A stretch of DNA of 64,000 nucleotides from Armillaria gallica (taxonomy: Eukaryota; Basidiomycota; Agaricomycetes; Agaricales; Physalacriaceae). Under the pieces are notes generated by a model. The model was given only the letters and a program-made list of their open reading frames with translations, was not told the DNA's origin and did no database searches. The position numbers and the translations under genes are program-made. Shown piece by piece: positions 29,162-41,207 of this stretch (its first letter is position 1; each line of letters starts with the position of its first letter). The stretch is taken from positions 1,116,001-1,180,000 of the forward strand of contig JBANDB010000014.1 of assembly GCA_037576215.1 (NCBI GenBank), written 5' to 3'.

Positions 29162-29948
29162 ATGTCTGCCTTCCCTGCTCATGCTACCAAGCACCTGCCC
29201 TTGCTATCCTATTCATTCTCGCCTTCTCTTACCTTTCAACTGGCACAGTCTGACGATGGAACATCAAATGGAACCGCCCTATGGCTCGGGGCGCAGGTGC
29301 TCTCTGTCTATCTCGCTCAAGTCGTCCATCCACGTCTCTTCCAGCCCGGTATGCGGGTCATCGAGCTAGGCAGCGGTATTGGGCTCTCTGCGTTTGTCTC
29401 CTTTTTCTCGTCTGAATGTTCTCTCACGTCCATCTAGTCTCGTCCTCAGCTCTCTCGGATGGGCCGTCGTTGCCACTGATCTTCCCACCATAACAACCAC
29501 AATTCTTCCCCGAAATATCTCCACTAACGTCCCACTTTTCTCTTCATCTTCAGGAGAAATTTCTATTCGCCAGCTTGATTGGACCGTCCAGCCGAATCAA
29601 TGGCACGACCCTCTCATTACTTCATCCTTTGACCTCATCATCACCGCTGATACCATCTATGCACCACATCTCGTTCAACCTCTGCTACGAACTCTCCATA
29701 CGCTCGCGTCCGGCTCCTCCCGCCCTCCTCCCATCTTTCTTTGTCTTGAACGCCGTGATCCAGCTCTCGTTGACCGCGTCTTAGCAGAAGCCGGCTCCCA
29801 CTGGGGCTTCAAAACTGAGCAAATTCCGTACAGAAAGACCGCTAAAGCTCTCAACAAGAGTGGCCTCAAGTGGGCTAAAGAGGACTGGGAGGGTGTTGAA
29901 ATATGGAAATTATCTCTCAACAACGTCAATCTCGCAGTTGAATCATGA
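29162..29948 (+). CDS. Class I SAM-dependent methyltransferase, METTL21/EFM-like (FAM86 superfamily)
   Basis: Predicted protein lysine methyltransferase acting in cytosol or nucleus. Two exons with an intron at 29393-29437. Seen: NGTALWLGAQVLSVYLAQ, motif I VIELGSGIGLSAL, motif II-like WAVVATDLP, motif with FDLIITADTIYAPHLVQPLL, and a late ICLE-type strand IFLCLERRDPALVDRVLAEA. This order (W.GA...L...G..VIELGSG.G and ATD...) is that of the METTL21/EFM group; the exact substrate cannot be told. About 245 residues, normal for the group. It is divergent from the RhoGEF gene, about 259 bp away. The start ATG 29162 gives a complete N-terminal region. Confidence 0.75.
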
Positions 29949-32900
29949 TGGGAACTCCCTAATTTCTCATCTGAAGCCCGAGATGGCACCAAGATGACAT
30001 GTCTTCTTCGCATCCAACGGTGCCTTTAGTATTCAATCAGCCATAGGTATGTCATACCCACACGCTTTCGATCGCATGCTATTATATTCTATTCCTCTCA
30101 TCTCGGATCGCAGGTTTTTATCAAAACACTGACCGACGCGTTAGTTGGTGATGACTTTACATATACAGTTGCTATACGTCTCTTATCTGTCGTTCCTCTG
30201 TCACACTCTCATGGCTGGCGCGCCAGTAATTACTTACTCGTACTTGCTTCATCGCCCCTCCGCAGACAATCATTTCTGGGAATACGAGCCATGCGATTCG
30301 AAATCAGAGTCAATGAATCTCTTTGAATCTTCGTAGAACATCAAAGGTACTAATTGGCATAATAATATTCGTAAAGTACCGAGCAACTTCAATTATTCTG
30401 CCCTGAATTTTTCCATTCATATTCCGGTACTTATCAAACGGGAGTCGGGACCGTGTTAACTAGTCTCCTTCAGTGCTCCTCTCGCCCGCGACGCGAGGCA
30501 TCTCGGTAAGATAGACTCGTTTCGTAGCAGGTCACCTGCGCCTAGCAGTTGACAAAATGTCCACGCTTTCGGAATGCCTTCCTGACGGCCTTCCGAGTCG
30601 AGGAATTGGACTGTTGATAGGATGCACATGGAGCCGCCAACCACAACGAGATATGTAGTCACGCCGTCGTTCAAGGTTTCAAGTGGTATGATTTAGAATC
30701 TAGCCCGTGCCCCGTGTCCATCCAGCGTTACGACGTGTACCTGAGAGAGAGCAAAAAGTTTGAATGTCAGAAGCCCAGAACGCGACAGCATTCACTGCGC
30801 ATACGTGTACAGTGTCGCGGGTGCGATATTTCATTCCCCGTGACTAGCAGAAGAAGGTCAGCGGTTCTAGGTGGACCGGGGATGCAGGAAGCTTGGGTAG
30901 ATCCAAAATATATCAATTTATCGTTCTTCAATATTTCAAAAGGCGGACTTAGTGTTTTTCCTTACGTTAAACCATATATCTGATGGGGATAAATTGAAGA
31001 TACAGGTAAACCGGTACTTACCGGTAAGCATTATTGGCATTTCAATATTCAATCACGACGAGGCGGCGGGATTGTGGCGCATGGAAACCATATCTGGACG
31101 TGGCTGTGCTGCCAGCGCTTTGCTTTTCAACTTCAGCGAACGACGGGGTCCCTGAAGTGATGGGGGTCCTCGAAGGACGATATTTCACGTAGCTGTTAAG
31201 CTTCTGGTCACTGATGCTTTGAACAACCTCTTGCGACGTAGATCAGGGAGTAATAGGCAGTGGCCCATATCTGACAGTCCACATCTTGTTTTCAGACACC
31301 ATGTACGCGTCGGCTCATATTTAGCTACTCGGACTAAACCATTTTACTGAAGATTACTCGCGACTGTACTTGCTTATAGGCTGTGTTTATTTCTGCTGAC
31401 CCTTGCTTTCCCCGACGCAGGGCGTACCAGTGTTGGTCATGACCGAGTCATTCCTGTGTCAGTCAAACAAGGAGTCAGGAAATATTTCCAAGGCCCTGGG
31501 GTCAAGGCATATTCGTGACGACATGATAGAGTTGAGCAAGAGTCAGTCCTCCGTTATCGAGACCAACATCAACTATTCTGCCAGCTACACTAACCCTTTT
31601 CTTGTACCAAGCATCTGCTAACCACGAGGTCTATCAGCTTTGCAATAGTTACGCTCTGAATCTGTACTTCAATAACTTGGCCCTTTGCCCGCCAAGAGTT
31701 ACTATCATACGGGGTCTTGAGTAATCCGTAAAATTTTCCGTTCGCTAATTTCCCGCCTACCCACAGCTTCTCCGGAGTCTGTGGTCACTCCACGATCAGT
31801 CCTTTCAACTTGATAAGTGCCAGCAGTCTTCTCTTCACGTCGATCAGATCCCAGACAATACATTCATGGCATTATGATCAACAAATATTCCACGCGAGTC
31901 TACCCAGTCACGACCGTTTCCGAGTTCTGCGAGCGAGTATGGATCACTTCAAGCTTGCGTCTGTTGAATAGATCCCTTTGACAAGTGCCAAGTTCTTCGG
32001 ATTTTCTTTTACCAAGAACACCCCACATCAAATGCCATATACCCGTCGTCTGTCTGGGAGGGGAAGGGGTTTTTGGGAGAGACCAAGAGCATGCACCCGC
32101 TCACAATGTGATTAGTTGATTAGCAGGACTGACTTAAAACCGTTCGTACGGACCAAAGTATCTTCCAGCTTCCAGTGAGTCGTCTCAGTATTTCCTACCA
32201 AAGTTTCCTTGCCGTAAAATTGTATGCGCCAGGTGAAACGCAACCTCGACAGCTAGCAGCCAAGCGGATTGTTAACGTTGATTGAACCCGCTCTACAATT
32301 GTCCCCTTGGCCCCATAATTTGTCAGCCTTGATCCTGCGGATGCTCGGGTTAGTTCTTAGCACCATGATTTGCGATCCATATCAAGAACTCCGCTCCAGG
32401 AGATAAGGTATGCATATCACCTTCAACCTTTAGTATTTTCGGTGCCAAGATCATTCAAATTTAGAACACCTTGAATCTTGCATACGTATCCATGCCGGAT
32501 ACTAACACGGCGACACCGGGAGACTCATTAACTCTCGGGCAACTCTCGGGCTCATGCCAAGAAACACTTAAGTTATGCTGCGAACGTCAAACACAGCCTG
32601 CACTCGAAATAGACATCCTTGGCAAGGGTAAATAATGAGTTGACTGGCTACATGATGCGAAGTTCATCTTTCGAAGACATTCCTCGAGGCGAAAAACTTC
32701 TGGTATCTGCCATGAAAAAACCCCCGGTGGTCTCTCCGCAGTTCAAGGTTTATGAGAATGCTGCGCGCGGAGTCGCCAAGCGCTCTTATTTACTCTAGGC
32801 ATTGGGATTGTTATTGTTACCTGTCCACCACCAAGACGATGGATATGATGAGCCTTGGCGACGAATCCAAGAAGTAACGAACAATCAAACAATACGGGAT

Positions 32901-35900
32901 CTCTATCATTCGACGTACTGGAACATGACTGCCTAACACTGCTTCGTTGTATTCTTAGCGTCTTACTTCCATGAACTTGGATCTGCATTCTCTAGAACGC
33001 CTGGTTTCAACTATAAGGAACGACATCTGGCAGTAAACTCGCTGTTTTGCCTTGTCCTCTCTACAAACCCTTCATTTAACATTTGCTTGTTGAATCATGT
33101 TCTCGTCTCGGTTTTTCCATTTCAAATGGGTCCTTAAAGCCAAGCAGTGTTTCTACTATATCTTTCTTAATTGAATGGTTTGAAATCTGGACTTATACTC
33201 CTCTGCGGATACTATAATTTACCACCCCAAAGCTGGAGCCATGCACTGTCCTGACATACTTACTTCGTTTGCTTGATCTATGGATGCTCGCCTTCTTCGA
33301 AAATCATCAACGCGTATGCTCGCCTCCACTTCACCTCTGCATCCAAGCATCAATACCAAGCCTAACAAGCGAGATTATCCACGCACTATAGCCGCATCTT
33401 TACTCACCTATCCGCAGTGTGGCTCGAGTTCTTACATCCAGCTTGTATTGGTACTTGGCATGCATCGCCTCTACGAGACAACACATTGTAACTCCGGTCC
33501 AGCTGCTGCGAAAGAAATATCGGAACGCCCATCCTATGGCCACAGGTATTGCCGCAGCATTTTCCCGGCACTGCGTCGTACTGTCCGTTTCGGTTCGATG
33601 AGCTGGTATCCGGGCATAGATTTCCCGCGTCTCCGGATGCCTTAGGAGTCCGAATCGGTACACCACCTTCTTTTGCTTCACTTCGCCTCCGATCAGATTG
33701 CTGCGGTTCATGAAATATTTAGCCTTGTCTAATTACCTGTGGGACTGCATCTCTATGTTGAATCAGCTACGATTCGCAACCACATCAGACGAGAACATTA
33801 ACTGACCCTTGGCAATTCATGAGAACTTGCGAAGGATTGGATGTACCGCGGACAGAGACGCTATGCGGATCGTATTCATATAAGTAAATACGATAAGTAG
33901 TATTTCCAGGGTCCACACGTCGATCAGGAAGCATTCGAATCCAGTGTGCAGTGCGGCGTTTTCAGCTCCGTCTCGCATCGAAGTGCAGAAGTTCAGCATC
34001 GATATACCGCATCTCTTGTCTTTGAGCTGGGCCGCAAGCTATCCATTCTCCATATACATGCTGGAGTCGGAACTCTTGACCGCATGGGTATAACCTGACA
34101 TTGAACAACTCTAGGCGGCCTGAGGTAAGTCTCAAAATACTCGCCTTGAATTCTCTTGTCTGCGTAGATTGGCGAATCTCTAGTGTCTGGATGCAACACA
34201 TGCTGCGGCAACTTCTTTGTAGTCAACCCAAATAGCATGTCCGAGTCGTGCTCTTGATTCCGTCAACGTGACTCGGAGCATACTTCAAGGCTACAATTTT
34301 CCATTTCCTGGCGTAACATGTACTGCATTCTTAACGCACATGCGACGCCACGACAGCATAGAAACCGGCGAATCATAGCACTCGGCCCAACGTGATGTCA
34401 CGAAACACAAATATGCTCCAAAGAAATGCTGGGAACGCATGGCCGCATCGGTATGTTCTAGCGCTGGCAGCGGTAGAAGTCCACGTACTAGGTAGGACTC
34501 ACTGAATTGAATTCGGATCAAGCTGCTTCACATGTATCTTGCTGATGCTGGTTCCGCTTGAAGCGTCAGAGAGCTTGACTTCAAATCACCCTATGCAAGA
34601 CTTCAAGCCGAAGCGCCAAGTGAATTTAGTCGGGAAACACGCGTGAATTCGCCACCCACCTGTATCCACATGTCGATATAAAGTGGTCTTGGCACCTCGG
34701 GACGGGAGAAGAATGAATGAAGTGGAATTTATGACGACATGTGGCTTGGCGCGCAATTCAAGCTAAGTCCGAGTAGCGAAGGACTTCGAAGCGCTCTAAC
34801 GTCAACCTCTTGGCGTTACAGTCTTTTAAGCTTCTCCGACCCACCAACGTCCCCGCTGGATTAGTGGCGGCGGGGAAAGTAGCACTTGGCACAAGTCTCC
34901 AGCTCTTAGAAAATGTTGCCGGTTTGGCTGACTTATTAAATTCATTCTGGACACCCACTGTGTAGATGCCTGTAGGTCCCTTACAATAAGGTGGCACCGA
35001 GGGGCGAGCTGGGGTCAGATAGGGGAGGGAAGCGCGGGAGCGTCAGGTACGATGAGTATGTCGTAATGGCAAAATTGTGGGGAACGGGGAGATATTTTGC
35101 CGGCCTAGCGGGGAAACGGAGGGAAACGGGCGCTGGGCGGAGAGGCCGATGCCTCCGGGAGTCACCGGCCGAAAGTCGGGAGCCTCCGAATAGCCGGAAG
35201 ACTAAAAATGGGCTCGTCATCAGAGGTCATCAGGCTATTTTTATGAAGTGCTTAGCCGCGGTTGCCAACGTTGAAGGTTAGGGCAAGGTACAACAGGGTG
35301 CAACAGCGGTCTGGACTCGAAGAGTTGTTTCGTGATAAGATGTCGAGCTATGTCGAGCAGCGCTAATAATAATAATTTCATCTTCCCACCGCGATAAGAA
35401 AACGTTCTCGTGAAGGACGCACGACTTGACGCTTTGCGGCGTGGTGTCAATGTTGTCGAGTTGTATTAGCCGGGGCAAATGCAACACAGAGTTAGATCTG
35501 GTTTGCAGCCGCGCAAATTCGGGATCGGACGAGATAACGAATATTTGAAAAAGCCCAGAATTTCCTGGAATTTCTAGAAGTGAAATTGTACAGGCGTCTC
35601 CTCAAGTCTGTTATTTGAGATCACTACTTACATTTGAAGTTCGTACTGGCATGAGAACAGGCGTGTCTGTTCTCGAGCTATTTCAAAGACTTTTTGTATA
35701 GCCATAGTAAGCAAACCCTAGAGTTTCGGATGGGGGTGCAGGTACATTTTTCTGCTTCCGGTCTTGACTCTTGAGATAAAGTTTGAAATGACTCGGAAAT
35801 GAAACGCTCCCCCTTAAAAGAAACTTCCCATAATAACAACAAAAAGAACAGCAGCCCGATTCCATTTATATAACTGTTCGAGAATGCAACTGAAGGTGAG

Positions 35901-36037
35901 TAAGCAGAATGTATGGTTCTGATAGCGTACTTGCCGATGCGCGATGCACGCCCAAGGGTCTTTAATTTTTCTTGAGTTCTCTGTCATACCCGTGCTTTTC
36001 CTGGAAATTTTTAGCTCAAAGGTCATATCAGCGTCTT
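29949..36037. other. Gene-poor region of about 6.1 kb
   Basis: No gene could be supported on either strand. Open frames are short (mostly under 120 codons), frames do not join at splice sites, and no domain is recognised. Parts of the minus strand between about 33.8 and 34.6 kb read as short plausible peptide pieces in different frames (for example RLQHVYGEWIACGP), which might be a decayed gene. A G/C-rich block lies at 34990-35230, and TAATAATAATAA-type microsatellite sequence near 35365. No terminal repeats, reverse transcriptase or transposase pieces were noticed by eye. It could be a degraded mobile element, a lineage-specific non-coding locus or an old pseudogene. Confidence 0.5.
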
Positions 36038-36466
36038 TCAATCAGCAGTACGAACCAAGTCTTTCCACGTTTCCGCTTCATCATTTTCCGTCTGCAGCTG
36101 ATAGATCTGCATAAATCCACCAAAAGAAAGATTCCCAGTGTTCTCATCGATGTCCATAAATTCCATAATTTCGTCTATCTGCGAATCGGGGGAAGCGACG
36201 CCATTGGTGTCGAGGAAGTATTGTTGAATTCGCGCACGGGAAAGAGTATTGGATGAAGGGGAAGCATACTTGTTAAATATTGCTCTGAGAGCAGCTTCAA
36301 ACTCTGGAGTGATGTCGCCTTCCTCGTCGAGTAGTTTGGCAGGCATGATATAATCGTGATCCAGGAGATCGGAACCGTAAAAAATACGACTCAATGATCG
36401 AAAACGCACGTGGTTCTCCTCTTGACTGACATCGACGATGACGACCCGCTCAGAGCCCATTTCCAT
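36038..36466 (-). CDS. Small EF-hand-like protein, function unknown
   Basis: A single exon of 142 codons. The N terminus ([20 protein letters not shown], then SRIFYGSDLLDHDYIMPAKL) is not a domain I recognise. The C-terminal half looks like a degenerate EF-hand pair: ITPEFEAALRAIFNKYASPS, ARIQQYFLDTNG, then IDEIMEFMDIDENTGNLSFG where D-x-D-E-N-x-G-x-L-x-F resembles a calcium loop. It ends TENDEAETWKDLVRTAD. There are no introns, unusual here. The first ATG is at 36466 with a second at 36460. Its 5' coding end overlaps that of PRP28 on the other strand by about 23-29 bp. The coherent frame and EF-hand-like C terminus support a real gene; calcium binding is an inference. Confidence 0.68.
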   Translation of the reverse strand: MEMGSERVVIVDVSQEENHVRFRSLSRIFYGSDLLDHDYIMPAKLLDEEGDITPEFEAALRAIFNKYASPSSNTLSRARIQQYFLDTNGVASPDSQIDEIMEFMDIDENTGNLSFGGFMQIYQLQTENDEAETWKDLVRTAD

Positions 36467-38763
36467 CGAGTCTCTGTTACAGAAGCAAAAGGCAGAAAAG
36501 GAAGCTGCATCGCGGGTCTGTCACTGTGTTTTGTTTTGTTTTCTCATCTGACACACCTTGCAGCCTAGATTTCTGAGCAAAGAGGAACGCGCAAAGGTTG
36601 CTATCGCCAAACGTGCGGCAGAGATCAAGGAAGAGAAAGAACGAGCAGAACGGAAAAAGTTGGAGAGAGAAAGACTCGAGGAAACTGCTAGTAGAGAATC
36701 TAGCACACACGGTAACGCTGGTGGACGTCGACGTGAGTTACTTGTTTTCCATTTTCATTATGTGCTGATAAAATTACAGACGACGATAGAAGGCGAGGTG
36801 ATGATAGAAGGCGAGACGATGAAAGAAGACGAGATGGAGACAGAGACAGACGTCCGCCTCCTCCGTCTTCTTCCTATCAGAATGTTCCCACTGGTCCTCG
36901 CGCCGACCGTAGCAAGTCTGCGCCTGCCAGTAACCTAACGTTGACACCATCATCCTCTACTCCTACCACCCCTTCTATGTCTACTGCTGAACTTGAAGCT
37001 CTACGTACACGATATCTGGGTGTCGACAAGAAGAAACGCAAAATCCGCAAGATGAATGATCGTAAATTCGTGTTTGACTGGGATGCGCAGGACGATACCG
37101 CTACCTCTGCCTCCCCCCTTCCCACACAACAGAGCGCGCAAGTCATGTTTGGCCGAGGGCACATAGCTGGAATGGACGTTGACGTCCGTGACGTTAGAGA
37201 GCGGCGGGCCGTTGTAGACGAGCGACATTGGTCGGACAAGAGTCTTGCGGAGATGAAAGAAAGAGATTGGAGAATATTCCGAGAAGATTTCAGCATCAGC
37301 GCCAGAGGAGGTGGAATTCCTCACCCCTTGAGAAGCTGGTCCGAAAGTGCTATCCCTGGTCAGATCTTGGACTGTATCGAGAGGATTGGATACAAAGAAC
37401 CTAGTCCAATTCAGAGGCAAGCTATTCCTATTGGATTAATGAACAGAGATATTATTGGTATCGCAGAGACAGGTGCTCTCCACTTATATGTTCTACTGAT
37501 GCCTGCTAATGCATCCATCACATAGGGTCTGGAAAAACGGCTGCTTTCGTTATCCCCATGTTGGCGTTTATCAGCACGCTCCCCCCGTTCACGGATGAGA
37601 ATCGGCATCTGGGACCGTATGCCCTTATTCTTGCCCCCACACGTGAACTGGCGCAGCAGATTGAGAGCGAGACGCGCAAATTCGCCAGTCCCCTTGATTA
37701 TCGATGCGTTTCTATCGTGGGAGGGCGTGCAGTAGAAGAGCAGCAATTCAATCTACGGGAAGGCGCTGAGATAATTATTGCAACACCAGGACGGCTGAAG
37801 GATGTCATTGAACGGCATGTATTGGTCCTGGGACAATGCCGGTACGTGGTTATGGATGAGGCGGACCGTATGGTGCACCTGGGTTTCGAGACGGATTTGA
37901 CATATATTCTGGATGCGCTGCCGGAGGGCGCGATGGATGGCGAGGTTGACAAAATGGAGGTCGACGACGACGGTGGCATTGTCAGGATAGGTCGGACAAG
38001 AGTGACGACGCTATTTTCGGCCACGATGCCACCAGCGGTCGAGCGGCTCGCAAGAAAATACTTAAAAAGGGCGGCAGTGATCACAATTGGTGAGGCCGGC
38101 AGAGCAGTTGACACGGTCGAGCAACGAGTTGAATTTGTCAACGGAGACGAGAAAAAGAGGTGGGCAAAGCTCTAATCAGAGACATTTTCACTAACGGCAA
38201 TGATCTTTAGATTGAAACTACTCGAAATATTGAATAGCGGCGAGTACGCATCCCCGATCATCGTTTTTGTGAACCAGAAGAAAACGGCAGACATGGTGGC
38301 AAGGGATCTGCAGAGAGCAAACTGGTGTGCGGCGACACTGCATAGCGGTAAGAATCAAGAACAGCGTGAGGCGGCGCTGCAGTCGTTGCGAAATGGAGAA
38401 AGCGATGTCCTAGTGGCGACAGATTTAGCTGGACGAGGTATTGATGTCCAAGACGTGAGTCTTGTGATCAACTACCAAATGGCCAACACTATAGAAGCAT
38501 ATGTGCACCGAATTGGTACAAGATCTCTTTTGGAATTTCTACGTTAGTGCTAATGAAACACAGGTCGCACTGGTCGAGCGGGAAAATTAGGAACTGCCAT
38601 TACGTTCCTTACGAACGACGACGACGAGGTGATGTACGAATTAAAGCAAGAGATAGCCAAGAGCCCCGTAAGCAAGGTGCCGATGGAGCTGGCGAAGCAC
38701 GAGGCGGCACAGCACAAAGTGAGCCGGGAGATGAAGCGGAAGCGGGAGGAGGAGGCCGAGTGA
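36438..38763 (+). CDS. PRP28: DEAD-box RNA helicase Prp28 (U5 snRNP, pre-mRNA splicing)
   Basis: ATP-dependent helicase that exchanges U1 for U6 snRNA at the 5' splice site in spliceosome activation. N terminus: [20 protein letters not shown], then [20 protein letters not shown], a Prp28 block, and an Arg/Asp-rich stretch. Helicase motifs: Q motif [16 protein letters not shown], motif [11 protein letters not shown] (split by an intron), [16 protein letters not shown], motif [17 protein letters not shown], motif III LFSATMP, then [29 protein letters not shown] and [13 protein letters not shown]. About five introns. The stop at 38763 follows a basic/acidic tail ([13 protein letters not shown]). 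The ATG at 36438 is the only start that gives the conserved N-terminal helix; it lies inside the 5' end of the minus-strand EF-hand frame. Confidence 0.92.
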
Positions 38764-38911
38764 CGGCCGGCCGGGATTAAACCGGAACAGAATCGGTCCG
38801 CCGATAGTCACGTAAAATACAAATGTCATCAAACTTAGTAATGAAAACGGATGCGCATCGGACCGTACCTCTTCAAGTCTCCCAACTCCACCTCCTCCAG
38901 TCACCACCACC

Positions 38912-41207
38912 ATGCCTTCGAGCTCGTTCATGCCGCCGCCGTCGCCCCGTAATGAATCTCGCTTTCGTTTTGCTCGCAAGGCCTCGTCGACCTTCACCAG
39001 TCCTGCTGAATCACCAGCATCTACGCCCCCAAAGCACGGGCCTCTTCACGACCTCAAACGCCTACTCCATAACCATATCGACCAGCACCATTCTCAGCAC
39101 TCAGGTGGCACGGACAAGGCCTCTTCTCGCAAACGGTCGCCTTCGTCTTCGCAGCCGTCACCATCGTCTCGTAGCTCGCCAGTCCAGGAAAGCTATTTAC
39201 AGCCAGACGAACCGCCGCCTGCGTCGGGCAGTAATATACCCCACCACCATCACCACCATCAGCAGCACCACCACCCCATTTACTCCCTACAAGAGGCCAC
39301 TCAAGCCCACCTCTCAAAAAAGTACGGCAAGTGGGGTCGGGTTCTTGGCAGCGGCGCTGGCGGCACCGTACGGCTCATCAAGGCGAGCACGAAGAACGGA
39401 GGCACTATCTTTGCTGTCAAGGAATTTCGTCCTAAGCGAACTGGCGAGAGCGAGAAGGAGTATCAGAAAAAGGTTACCGCGGAATTCTGCGTTGGTTCTA
39501 CCTTGAAGCATCGGAACATTATCGAGACCGTAGATATTGTCTCTGATCACGGTCATTACTACGAGGTGAGCGCGACTTTCTATTATCACTTCGGCCTCTC
39601 AGTGCCCTCAGGTAATGGAATACGCCCCGTACGACCTCTTCTCCGTCGTCATGTCCGGCAAAATGTGCAGACCCGAGATATACTGCGTCTTCCGGCAAAT
39701 TTGTGACGGCGTCGAGTACCTCCATGAACTCGGGCTGGCCCACCGTGATCTCAAGCTAGATAACTGCGTCATGACCACCGACAACGTCGTAAAGCTCATC
39801 GATTTTGGCACTGCCACTGTATTCCATTATCCCGGCAAGCCCTCACATACACCGGCTACGGGCGTGGTCGGGAGCGACCCCTACCTCGCTCCGGAGGTCT
39901 TGTCTAGCGACTCATATGACCCCAGAAAGAGCGACGTATGGAGTGTGGCTATTATCTTTTTGTGTATGGTCCTTAGGAGGTTCCCCTGGAAAATCCCGGA
40001 TCCGAAACAGGACCCGAGCTTCAGAGCCTTTGTGAATGCCCACCCAGATCTCAGCGTCGTGCCTACACCGACTCCCAAACGAGGCTTGACGGTGCCCGTC
40101 ACCCCAACTGTCAACGGAGCGCATAACTTACAGGGGCGGGCAGTGACATTACATTCACCATTGAACGGCAATGGCAGCCTACAACCTCTTCTACCTCCTC
40201 CGCAGCTTAATCTTAATGGCTCACCAGCGAATGGCGATTCGGAAGTAGCGTCAATAGTTGCACCATCGACATGCAGCCCAGAGACGATATCAATAGCTGC
40301 GTCTGATGATGGTTCCGAGTCGGAATCAAACATTCCAAGAGAGTCGCGCTCGAATTCTCACTCTTCTGCCTCTACCAACTCGGTCGTCGCATCTGAAGAC
40401 AAGCTCATGTTTACCACATTTGATGGACCAGTCAGCCAGAGTACAGCTACACTACCCCTAATGAGCCCTCACCGCACGCTTCAATCCCCGCATCTTCCGC
40501 ATACGCGGCTACCTACATCGGATATCGGCGTAGATATGGATCCTTCAGTGCGGGTGTTTGATCGGCCAGGGTCGTCGACAGAATCGCTACCTCTCAGTCC
40601 GCGGTCGTATACTCAAGTGTTTCCGACGACAGGTGGAGTGAGCACTAGTGAAGAGGTGCTTGCCACGCCGCGGCCCCGTCCCATCGAGAGGGCGCGAGCA
40701 ACGACGTTTGATGGAACAGTGAAGCGAACTTCTGCCGTGCAGGTCGAAGTAATGGGCGGTGTCAAGGAGGAGGAGACTGAACCTTCAGAAAAGAAGGAAA
40801 AACAGCCATTCGCCGCCGATAACGGCTCAAATACAACCACTAAGAAGCGTACTCGTACCGACAGTGTCACGACGTTCCACGGTGGAGGTGCAGAAAGTAT
40901 ATTCCGACTGCTACCCCGTGAAACGAGGCCGGCGCTCCGGCGGATGCTTTTTGTCGAGCCTAGCGCACGCTGCACGTTGACAGACCTATTGAAAGGGCGT
41001 GGAAAGGGGAGCCGCCTTTTGTGTGGTTGCGAGCCTTCATTATGTGGTGAAGTCGACTGTGTGGATCATGATGGCGAGGAAGACGAAGGCGACGAGTGGT
41101 TGAAGAGCATTCAGTTGTGCAGCGACTTGAAGAGGGGCGAGAGGGCAGCGCATGTTCATGTCAAGGTGACCGTGAACGAGAAGCAAGGAAAGAGGAGATT
41201 TTTCTAG
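38912..41207 (+). CDS. Ser/Thr protein kinase of the Hal4/Sat4 (Npr1-like, fungal-specific) type
   Basis: Predicted kinase of the fungal family that controls plasma membrane transporters and ion homeostasis. N terminus is disordered, with a poly-His/Gln tract near residue 115. Kinase motifs: glycine loop [18 protein letters not shown], catalytic lysine [32 protein letters not shown] and [20 protein letters not shown]. The C-lobe is split by about 350 low-complexity Ser/Pro/Thr residues before it resumes with [20 protein letters not shown] and [11 protein letters not shown]; such an insert is typical of the Hal4 group. One intron at about 39567-39612 joins YYE to [10 protein letters not shown]. 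About 750 residues. Substrates and pathway are not visible. Confidence 0.88.

Noticed and set aside
34990..35230. G/C-rich block as a possible LTR
   Set aside because: No matching second copy, target duplication or internal element was seen in the window.
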